A stretch of DNA of 64,000 bases from DATMRF01 sp035566435. Its GTDB lineage: Bacteria > Verrucomicrobiota > Verrucomicrobiia > Limisphaerales > UBA8199. The first letter of the stretch is position 1. The number at the start of each line of letters is the position of its first letter. The notes beneath the pieces were generated by a model. That model searched no databases. It worked only from the letters and a program-made list of their open reading frames with translations, and was not told the origin of the DNA. The position numbers and the translations under genes are program-made. The stretch is taken from contig DATMRF010000064.1 in the NCBI GenBank assembly GCA_035566435.1, forward strand, positions 7,980-71,979, given 5' to 3'. Positions 16,360-22,362 of the stretch are shown in pieces.

Positions 16360-16635
16360 ATGCAAGCAATTGCCAAATGGGAAGATGTCCCCCTCTTCGA
16401 CAGCGAAGAGGCCGAAGCGGATTTCTGGGCCGAGAACAGGCCGGACCTGCGCTTGATGGAGACGGCGGTGGCTGGAAGCAGCGAATCCGCCGAGTCGATC
16501 ACCATCACGCTCCGGATGGACCCGCGAATGCTGGCGCGGATTAAACGCCTGGCTCGGTCCAGGTATTTGAACTACCAAAGCATGATCAAGCAATGGTTGA
16601 GCGAACGGATGGAGAACGAATTGCGCGAACGATGA
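16360..16635 (+). CDS. BrnA/CopG-like ribbon-helix-helix antitoxin
   Basis: A 91-residue protein. The N-terminal part carries the motif typical of BrnA-type antitoxins (VPLFDSEEAEADFW), and the C-terminal part is a ribbon-helix-helix (ITLRMDPRMLARIKRLARS, YLNYQSMIKQWLSERM). It would bind the upstream toxin and the palindrome at 15857. The ATG at 16360 is chosen; a TTG two codons upstream is possible. The 160-base gap between toxin and antitoxin is unusual, since these genes normally overlap or abut. Confidence 0.75.
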   Translation: MQAIAKWEDVPLFDSEEAEADFWAENRPDLRLMETAVAGSSESAESITITLRMDPRMLARIKRLARSRYLNYQSMIKQWLSERMENELRER

Positions 16636-16645
16636 TGCCAACCCT

Positions 16646-17398
16646 ATGAACCTAGCTAAAACCCACTCGAGCGGTCGCGGGCGAAGTGTCGCGGGCGAAG
16701 TGTCAGGTGCCAGGTGTCGGGCGTCAGGTTTCACGTCCCGCTCGACCACCGGTTTTACTTTAATCGAACTGCTCGTCGTCATCGCCGTCATCGCGATTTT
16801 GGCGGCATTGATCTTTCCGGTCACCGGCGCGGTGAACCGGGCCAAGATTCGTTCCAAGGCTCGCGCGGAGTTGGGGGAGGTCCAGTTGGGTATTGATAAT
16901 TATAAGGCCAAGCTCGGCCACTACCCGCCGGATAATCCGGGCTTGCCGACGACCAACCAGCTCTACTTCGAGCTGCTCGGCACGACGAATATCGGGACCG
17001 CGGCGGCTCCGATCTATCAAACGCTCGATGGCAGCGCGCGGGTCGCCGCGTCGTTTCTGAACGCCGATTTCGGGTCCGGCGTCAGCGGCTTCGTGAATTG
17101 CACTCCGGCCGGGGGAGGGGACGAAGGCCGGTTTGCGACGCCTTTTCTCAGCGGATTGAAGCCGGGCCAGATTGCTTCGATGCCGTCCGACCAGAATGTC
17201 AAATTCATCGTGTGCTCCGTTCCGTCGCCTAATACCGCTACTCTGGGCTACCTCGGGGCAGGCACCCTGACTCCCTTTTATTACAACTCTTCCAACCCGA
17301 CGAATAATCCAGGCACATACGATTTGTGGGTGGACGTCATGGTTGCGGGCAAAACCAACCGCATCTCCAATTGGAACAAAGAGGTGCTCTATCCCTAG
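16646..17398 (+). CDS. GspG-like type II/IV pseudopilin
   Basis: A 250-residue pseudopilin. The prepilin peptidase site is TTG/FTLIELLVVIAVI (Phe at residue 37, Glu at +5), followed by the hydrophobic helix and a globular C-terminal domain resembling GspG (IDNYKAKLGHYPPDNPGLP). The leader of 36 residues is longer than usual and is partly encoded by a 14-bp tandem repeat (GTCGCGGGCGAAGT twice). It lies 11 bases after the antitoxin-like gene and is followed by a strong Shine-Dalgarno for the next ORF. It would be cleaved, methylated and assembled by the PilC/ATPase machinery upstream. Confidence 0.88.
   Translation: MNLAKTHSSGRGRSVAGEVSGARCRASGFTSRSTTGFTLIELLVVIAVIAILAALIFPVTGAVNRAKIRSKARAELGEVQLGIDNYKAKLGHYPPDNPGLPTTNQLYFELLGTTNIGTAAAPIYQTLDGSARVAASFLNADFGSGVSGFVNCTPAGGGDEGRFATPFLSGLKPGQIASMPSDQNVKFIVCSVPSPNTATLGYLGAGTLTPFYYNSSNPTNNPGTYDLWVDVMVAGKTNRISNWNKEVLYP
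16674..16729. repeat. Tandem repeat within the pseudopilin leader
   Basis: A 14-bp unit occurs twice (16674-16687, 16688-16701), followed by GTCAGGTG/CCAGGTGT/CGGGCGTCAGG words. It is translated as part of the 16646 leader. Confidence 0.7.
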
Positions 17399-17402
17399 GA
17401 GG
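17397..17402 (+). promoter_or_regulatory. Strong Shine-Dalgarno (AGGAGG) overlapping a stop codon
   Basis: AGGAGG begins within the TAG stop of the 16646 gene and lies 8 bases before the ATG at 17411. It supports translation of the otherwise unrecognised ORF there. Confidence 0.65.
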
Positions 17403-17410
17403 ACCGCGTT

Positions 17411-17896
17411 ATGGTCAAACCCATTAAACGAACAATGACCACCGGGCAAACCCGGGTGCCGGTGCTTTGGCGTGACTACGCCTGGAGCGCACGCGTCCAG
17501 ATTCTACCCGGGGTGATAACGTCCATCGCACCGCCGGCGAGCCCTGTGCCAGGCCGGTGGCGTAATGCGGACGTTCGAACTTTCCACGGGTCCGGCGGCA
17601 GAGGTTGCCGTCCCCGCCAGTTTGCGAAGCCGCGCTTTGCGGGAGAGTGCGCCCGGTTTGCCGGCGCGGCCGTCTCTCTCCCGGCGCGCCGAAGAAGTGA
17701 GCAAGCTCCGCGCACTCTCCCGCGAAGCGGGACTTCGCGAATCGGGGCGGACGGTCGTGGACCCCGGCTCGGGCGCGTCCTGGCAGGCCATCGGGCGCCG
17801 CTGCTGGCCCTCGCCGGTCTGCCTTTGGGCGGCGCTCCGTCGCTTAACCTTAATATCCGGCACGTTTTCGAGAACACCCCATCCGACTTGCTATGA
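17411..17896 (+). CDS. Hypothetical protein in the pseudopilin operon
   Basis: A 161-residue ORF with no recognised domain. Two things argue it is translated: a perfect AGGAGG at ideal spacing before the ATG, and a TGA overlapping the next gene's ATG (ATGA), the same coupling used by the rest of the operon. Its middle third is encoded by a palindromic repeat with 29-base arms and is Arg/Ala-rich. The flanks look more like protein (VPVLWRDYAWSARVQILPGV, APSLNLNIRHVFENTPSDLL). It may be a small operon protein disrupted by the repeat, or a translated spacer that only serves coupling. No signal peptide or membrane helix is evident. Confidence 0.45.
   Translation: MVKPIKRTMTTGQTRVPVLWRDYAWSARVQILPGVITSIAPPASPVPGRWRNADVRTFHGSGGRGCRPRQFAKPRFAGECARFAGAAVSLPARRRSEQAPRTLPRSGTSRIGADGRGPRLGRVLAGHRAPLLALAGLPLGGAPSLNLNIRHVFENTPSDLL
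17624..17738. repeat. Palindromic repeat with 29-bp arms
   Basis: The left arm 17624-17652 and right arm 17710-17738 are inverted copies with a few mismatches, sharing GGGAGAGTGCGC/GCGCACTCTCCC. They are separated by 57 bases. It lies inside the ORF at 17411. Confidence 0.75.
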
Positions 17897-18783
17897 AACC
17901 AGACCTGAAACGGACTACGGACTGCGGACTGCTAGACCACGGGACTATGGACCACGGGACCACGGGACTACGGACCAGAGACCGCATGTGTCGTCGCTCG
18001 ACCGGCGGCTTCACACTGATCGAACTGCTGGTGGTTATTGCCATTATCGCGATTTTGGCGGCGATGTTGCTGCCGGCTTTGAGCCGAGGCAAACGAGCGG
18101 CGCAAATCAGTGAAGCGAAGATCGAAATCACGGATATCGTCAAAGCGATTCGCGATTACGAATCCACGTACAACAGCTACCCTATCTCGCGGGAAGCGAT
18201 GACGTCCGTCGGCCAACCTAACCTCAGTGAGGACTTTACTTGTGGGACGTACAACGTCGCCTGCTCGGGTGCCGCGGTGAACTTGGGGTTCAGAACGCCC
18301 ACTAGCAACGCGCAGGTCCTTTCCCTTGGGACATACCAAACCAACAACGCCGAAGTGATGGCCGTTCTGCTGGACCTGGAGAATTACCGGAACGGGAACC
18401 CTACTATTAATAAGGGTCACGTTAAGAACCCAAAGAAAATCGCTTTTCTCAACGCCAAGTTTGTGAGTGACACGACCTCCCCCGGGATCGGGCTGGATGG
18501 CGTGTACCGTGATCCCTGGGGCAACCCCTACATCATCACGCTCGATCTTAATTACGACGAAAAGGCGCGTGACGCTTTCTATCGGAGCCACTTGATCTCC
18601 CAGCAGAACCTGCAATCCGGTTATAACGGGTTGTTCAACTCGAAAGACCCCAGTGGCAACGGCGATCGCTTCGAGGCCAACGCGCCGGTTATGGTCTGGT
18701 CGGCCGGTCCGGACAAGATGATCGACCCAAACACCAAGGCTAACGAGGGAGTGAACAAAGACAACGTCCTTAGTTGGAAGTAA
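17893..18783 (+). CDS. GspG-like pseudopilin with satellite-encoded leader
   Basis: A 296-residue pseudopilin. The cleavage site is STGG/FTLIELLVVIAII (Phe at residue 40), followed by the membrane helix and a GspG-like globular domain that ends with the typical DRFEANAPVMVWSAGPDK segment. The 39-residue leader reads RTTDCGLLDHGTMDHGTTG because it is encoded by GGACTAC/GGACCAC-type heptamers. The start ATG overlaps the stop of the preceding ORF, which supports the start and so the repeat-encoded leader. Prepilin peptidase should remove the whole leader. It would assemble with the upstream pseudopilin. Confidence 0.88.
   Translation: MKPDLKRTTDCGLLDHGTMDHGTTGLRTRDRMCRRSTGGFTLIELLVVIAIIAILAAMLLPALSRGKRAAQISEAKIEITDIVKAIRDYESTYNSYPISREAMTSVGQPNLSEDFTCGTYNVACSGAAVNLGFRTPTSNAQVLSLGTYQTNNAEVMAVLLDLENYRNGNPTINKGHVKNPKKIAFLNAKFVSDTTSPGIGLDGVYRDPWGNPYIITLDLNYDEKARDAFYRSHLISQQNLQSGYNGLFNSKDPSGNGDRFEANAPVMVWSAGPDKMIDPNTKANEGVNKDNVLSWK
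17911..17984. repeat. Heptamer satellite (GGACTAC/GGACCAC) in a pseudopilin leader
   Basis: About ten imperfect 7-8 base units in tandem. It is the same family as the regular array at 20079-20183. Confidence 0.75.
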
Positions 18784-18785
18784 CT

Positions 18786-20057
18786 GTGAAAACCGAGGGA
18801 TACATTTCAAGTGCCGGTAGGCGCATGGCTCTCATTAGCACCTCGGTTCAGCGCGGTGAATTGAGGCTTGGGCTAGCGAGAAACCGTTTTAACGGTTTTG
18901 GCCAAGCGCGTGAAACCGTTGAAACGGTTTCATCTGCGCGAGCAGCCGCTGGCACCCCGCTGAAGCGGGGTGTTAATGAGAGAGCTTCGCACCTGCCGCA
19001 ATCGGCGGGTGAGTCTGGCGCCGGCAAGCTGGCGGCGTACATTCGTTTGCTCGAAGGCGTAGCGCAGATTTTCAATCTGCTGTATCGCCGATTTGCAATC
19101 GGCAACGCGTTGCCACGCTTCCAACGGCCAGCAGGTTTCAAACCTGCGATACAGCAGATTGAAAATCTGCGCTACGACTCCTGCCGCCCGAACGCATTGC
19201 GCACTCCGCGCTCTGCGCTCCGCGCTTGCCTCGCCTTCACCCTGCTCGAACTGCTGGTGGTGATTGGCATCATCGGGTTGCTGGCGGGGCTGGCGGTGCC
19301 GATTCTGAACAACTTCAAGCCCAACTACTCCGCCAACGCCACGCGAGCGCTGATGGACGACCTTTCCCGCGCGCGCCAACTGGCGATCAGCGAACACACC
19401 ACGGTGCTGATGGTGTTCGTGAAGACCAACTTTTGGGTTAGTTCAATCGATAAGGCGGTGCAGAGTTGGCAGCCAGCCGATTGGGTCCGAGCGACCAATC
19501 TCGTGAACAAACAGCTCGTCGGGTACACGTTCGTCTCGGTACGCAGCCTGGGGGATCAGCCGGGGGTTCACACCCCGCAGTATTTGGCGGGATGGAAAAC
19601 TTTGCCCGACGGCGCCTTCCTAACGTTGCTGAAGTTTACCCTGCCCAGCGGCGGTGCGGTGCCGTTCACCATCTATACGAACGACCTGAGCGGAAATCCG
19701 GTCCCCGCGTTCCCGCTCTACGGATTCAATTATACGGCGCAGGTGCCCTTTCCGCGGCTCGAGACGCCGATTTTCAGTCCCAAGCAGCCCTATGTCCTGC
19801 TGCCCTACATCGCCTTCAACTATCTGGGCCAGCGATGCGATGATAACGGCAATGTGCTGCAACAGAACGCTGTTTTCCCGCTGGCCAAGGGAAACATCAG
19901 CTTCGCGCGCGACGAGGCGACGCATACTCCCAAGTTTGCCCCGCCGACGCTGTTCGAGCAGCCGTCCGGCAACGCGACCAATCCGGTCAGCTATAACCTG
20001 GTCTCGGTCGATTGGCTCACAGGCCGCGCCCGGGCCATCCAGCAGGAGGTCCGATGA
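18786..20057 (+). CDS. Verru_Chthon cassette protein D-like pseudopilin with a ~150-residue leader
   Basis: A 423-residue pseudopilin resembling Verru_Chthon cassette protein D. The prepilin motif CLA/FTLLELLVVIGII (Phe at residue 151) is followed by AVPILNNFKP and DDLSRARQLAISEHTTV, as in GspH-like proteins. The 150 residues before it are far longer than any normal leader and are mostly translated repeats: two AAACCGTT hairpins, a CACCCCGC hairpin and a 119-base composite palindrome. GTG 18786, with GGAAG eight bases upstream and two bases after the previous stop, is preferred over the TTG at 18774. A TTG nearer the motif (about 19198) lacks a ribosome site. It is first of four coupled genes (D, B, C, A). 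The family name is from memory of TIGRFAM models. Confidence 0.8.
   Translation: MKTEGYISSAGRRMALISTSVQRGELRLGLARNRFNGFGQARETVETVSSARAAAGTPLKRGVNERASHLPQSAGESGAGKLAAYIRLLEGVAQIFNLLYRRFAIGNALPRFQRPAGFKPAIQQIENLRYDSCRPNALRTPRSALRACLAFTLLELLVVIGIIGLLAGLAVPILNNFKPNYSANATRALMDDLSRARQLAISEHTTVLMVFVKTNFWVSSIDKAVQSWQPADWVRATNLVNKQLVGYTFVSVRSLGDQPGVHTPQYLAGWKTLPDGAFLTLLKFTLPSGGAVPFTIYTNDLSGNPVPAFPLYGFNYTAQVPFPRLETPIFSPKQPYVLLPYIAFNYLGQRCDDNGNVLQQNAVFPLAKGNISFARDEATHTPKFAPPTLFEQPSGNATNPVSYNLVSVDWLTGRARAIQQEVR
18881..18931. repeat. Two AAACCGTT hairpins
   Basis: AAACCGTTTTAACGGTTT at 18881-18898 and GAAACCGTTGAAACGGTTTC at 18912-18931, both self-complementary and related to each other. They lie in the 18786 leader. 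Confidence 0.75.
18953..18972. repeat. Hairpin CACCCCGC/GCGGGGTG
   Basis: Perfect 8-base arms with a TGAA loop, in frame within the 18786 leader. It has no T-run. Confidence 0.7.
19058..19176. repeat. Composite palindrome with perfect 31-bp arms, inside coding sequence
   Basis: Left arm 19058-19088 and right arm 19146-19176 are perfect inverted copies. The 57-base interior contains two further hairpins, GCCGATTTGCAATCGGC and GCAGGTTTCAAACCTGC. Both arms themselves contain GCAGATT/AATCTGC hairpins. It belongs to the family seen at 6823 and 21121. Confidence 0.9.
20044..20050 (+). promoter_or_regulatory. Shine-Dalgarno (AGGAGGT) fixing the start at 20054
   Basis: AGGAGGT ends three bases before the ATG at 20054, which also overlaps the TGA of the preceding gene. 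Together these make the start, and thus the satellite-encoded leader, convincing. Confidence 0.7.
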
Positions 20058-21040
20058 AGATAAAGGAGAAAGCAGACCACGGACCACGGACTGCGGACCA
20101 CGGACCACGGACTACGGACTACGGACTACGGACCACGGACCACGGACTACGGGCTACGGACTACGGACTACGGACCACGGACCGAGCGCAGCGGGCCTTC
20201 ACGATGATCGAAATCGCGATCAGCCTGGCGGTGATCGGGTTCGCGCTGGTGGCCATCATCGGCATTTTGCCGACGGCGATGAACGTGCAGAAGGATAACC
20301 GGCAGGAAACCATCATCAACCAGGACCTCAGCGTTTTCATGAACGCCATCCGCAACGGCGAGCGCGGCCTGGACGACCTGACGAACTCTGTCCTGGCGAT
20401 TACGAACTATTGGCGAGCGTTCAGTCCGAGAGGGGCCCCGGTCGGCCCGGCTCACACTTATGGCTACAGCTTCACAGGGTCATCGTACGATGGCGGCCCC
20501 AGCGTTCCCCAGTTCCCGATCACCAACGGCTTTCGGATAGTTGGTTTGTTGACCACCCCAAAGATCCTCCTTGCGAACGCGAACGGCGCGTACTACAGCA
20601 ATCACGTGGTAGCCTTCGTCCGCTCGATGAGCGGAGGGGCAAGCGAGAAAGTACCCCAGACCAATTCAACAATGCAGGACTTCGCCCTGAGCTACAAACT
20701 GATCTCGGAGGTCATTCCGTACGGGACGAACTTTTTTAATCCCGCATGGATCAACATTGGCGACCCAGCCCTTATTCCGGGCAGTGCTGAGGCTGTGGCG
20801 AGGACCAACTACTTGAGGCTTGTAAACGAGTTGCAAAGGAACTTGTACGAGCTACGACTGACGTTTCGCTGGCCGATTCTCCCAAACGGCAACAGCGGTC
20901 CGGGGCGCCAGGTCTTCCGCACGACGGTTGCGGGTTCCATCGACGGAATTTTCGTACCCCCAGGCCTCACGAACCTCTTTTCCGTTGGCCTCACTAACCT
21001 TTATTTCTTCCAACCGGGCAACTTCGTCCAAGCGCAGTGA
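20054..21040 (+). CDS. Verru_Chthon cassette protein B-like pseudopilin with heptamer-encoded leader
   Basis: A 328-residue pseudopilin resembling Verru_Chthon cassette protein B: RAFTMIEIAISLAVIGFA (Phe at residue 49) followed by GILPTAMNVQKDNRQET. The 48-residue leader contains five near-identical 7-residue repeats (DHGPRTA, DHGPRTT, DYGLRTT, DHGLRAT, DYGLRTT) encoded by 15 tandem heptamers. Because seven is not a multiple of three, only arrays of 3n units keep the frame; 15 does. The start is secure: AGGAGGT and an ATGA overlap with the previous gene. It overlaps the next gene by four bases (GTGA). Confidence 0.87.
   Translation: MKIKEKADHGPRTADHGPRTTDYGLRTTDHGLRATDYGLRTTDRAQRAFTMIEIAISLAVIGFALVAIIGILPTAMNVQKDNRQETIINQDLSVFMNAIRNGERGLDDLTNSVLAITNYWRAFSPRGAPVGPAHTYGYSFTGSSYDGGPSVPQFPITNGFRIVGLLTTPKILLANANGAYYSNHVVAFVRSMSGGASEKVPQTNSTMQDFALSYKLISEVIPYGTNFFNPAWINIGDPALIPGSAEAVARTNYLRLVNELQRNLYELRLTFRWPILPNGNSGPGRQVFRTTVAGSIDGIFVPPGLTNLFSVGLTNLYFFQPGNFVQAQ
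20079..20183. repeat. Array of 15 heptamers (ACGGACC/ACGGACT) in coding sequence
   Basis: Fifteen consecutive 7-base units with only two unusual members (20093-20099 and 20149-20155), 105 bases in all, exactly 35 codons. It is translated as the leader of the 20054 pseudopilin. Confidence 0.93.
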
Positions 21041-22362
21041 AAACGACATCTTCAATTTGCGGGTTACCATCGGCGAGAGGTGAATCTTACGCCGGTTCGC
21101 AGGCGCATTCGCGAGTGGCTCGTAGCGCAGGTTTCCAAACCTGCTGGGGCTGGAAGCATCAAGGCCCTCGGAACCATCGGAGCCTGGCCGACTTGGAAGT
21201 CGGCGATACGGCAGACTTGGAAGTCTGCGCTACGGCCGGTTTGGAAGTCGGCGATATGGCAGACTTGGAAGTCTGCGCTACGGTGAGTGCCGCCGTTCCG
21301 GCAGGCCGCTCGTGCGCTCCTCACGCCTCACGCTTCGCGTCTCACGCGCGGGCTTGCCTGCGCACTCCGCGCGCCTTCACGCTGATCGAGCTGATGGTCA
21401 CCATCGGCCTGCTCTCGTTCATCGTGCTGGGGCTGATGGCGATGTTCAACCAGACCCAGCGCGCCTTCCGCGCGGGGATGAGCCAGACCGATATTCTTGA
21501 GTCAGGGCGGGCGACGATGGAAATGATTGCGCGCGAGCTCGAGCAGACGACCCCGTCGGAGTACCCCTACCTCCGCGTTGAACCGTTGGCCGCCACGAAC
21601 TTTTTTGTCGAGCCCAACCCGGGATTCAACAATCCGCCGCTCGCGCAGGAGCTCCCGGGCAACTACGACCCGCGCACGAATGTCGTGCAACGATTTTTCT
21701 TCCTTACGAAAAACAACCAGGACTGGATTGGCACCGCGTACCAGGTCATTCCGGATGACGTCAACGGCTGCGTAGGCAGCCTTTACCGGCTGGCGGCCAC
21801 GAATATTTCGCCCCAAGGCCCAATTACCGTGAGCGCCGCTATTCGGTACGCGGGCGCCATATCGAAACTTAATGCCGCTAATCCCGCTCCAGGCGTTGAC
21901 GTGACGAACGTTCCTTACTTTGACAAGGTCTTTAATGCCTGGGTCACGACTTCCGTCAACCGGATTGCGGACGGGATCGTCCATTTGCGGATACGGGCGT
22001 TCGCGACGAATGGGTTCCTCATCGTCACCAACGTCGGTCCTTTTGGCAACCTGGGCACTAATGGCATGTTCCCGGTCGGCACCAATGCCTCGTTCGGGCT
22101 GAGCTATACCAATGTCTGGGACACCAGCGTTTATGGCGGTCCGCTCGACCGCGAACAGTGGGCCTGCTATTTCATGAGGGAGGCCGTGCCGGCTTACGTG
22201 GAAATCGAGTTGGGGATCCTCGAGCCACAGGTGCTGAGGAAATACCGCTCCATTCCCATCGCGGCGGCTCAGCGCCAGTACCTCTCGAACCATGTCGCCG
22301 AGGTCCATATTTTCCGCCAGCGGGTTCCGATCCGTAACGTCGATTACACCGCGTATCCATGA
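21037..22362 (+). CDS. Verru_Chthon cassette protein C-like pseudopilin with repeat-encoded leader
   Basis: A 441-residue pseudopilin (GspJ/PilW-like) resembling Verru_Chthon cassette protein C. The motif PRA/FTLIELMVTIGLLSF (Phe at residue 114) is followed by NQTQRAFRAGMSQTDILE and MIARELEQTTPSEYPYL. The 113-residue leader is largely translated palindromic repeat, readable as ADLEVGDTADLEVCAT repeated. No ATG, GTG or TTG occurs between the repeat and the motif, so the long leader is either real or the start codon is non-standard. The GTG start overlaps the previous stop (GTGA), and its own TGA overlaps the next ATG. Confidence 0.83.
   Translation: MKTTSSICGLPSARGESYAGSQAHSRVARSAGFQTCWGWKHQGPRNHRSLADLEVGDTADLEVCATAGLEVGDMADLEVCATVSAAVPAGRSCAPHASRFASHARACLRTPRAFTLIELMVTIGLLSFIVLGLMAMFNQTQRAFRAGMSQTDILESGRATMEMIARELEQTTPSEYPYLRVEPLAATNFFVEPNPGFNNPPLAQELPGNYDPRTNVVQRFFFLTKNNQDWIGTAYQVIPDDVNGCVGSLYRLAATNISPQGPITVSAAIRYAGAISKLNAANPAPGVDVTNVPYFDKVFNAWVTTSVNRIADGIVHLRIRAFATNGFLIVTNVGPFGNLGTNGMFPVGTNASFGLSYTNVWDTSVYGGPLDREQWACYFMREAVPAYVEIELGILEPQVLRKYRSIPIAAAQRQYLSNHVAEVHIFRQRVPIRNVDYTAYP
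21121..21282. repeat. Array of GCAGACTTGGAAGTCTGC-type hairpins in coding sequence
   Basis: Consecutive 18-base hairpins at 21127-21144, 21187-21204, 21211-21228 and 21259-21276, with one imperfect copy between, joined by GCTACG or GATACG. Same family as 6823-6919. It is translated in frame in the 21037 leader. Confidence 0.88.

Noticed and set aside
20079..20183. Regular array suggestive of CRISPR
   Set aside because: Unit is 7 bases with no spacers, it is inside a gene, and no cas genes are near.
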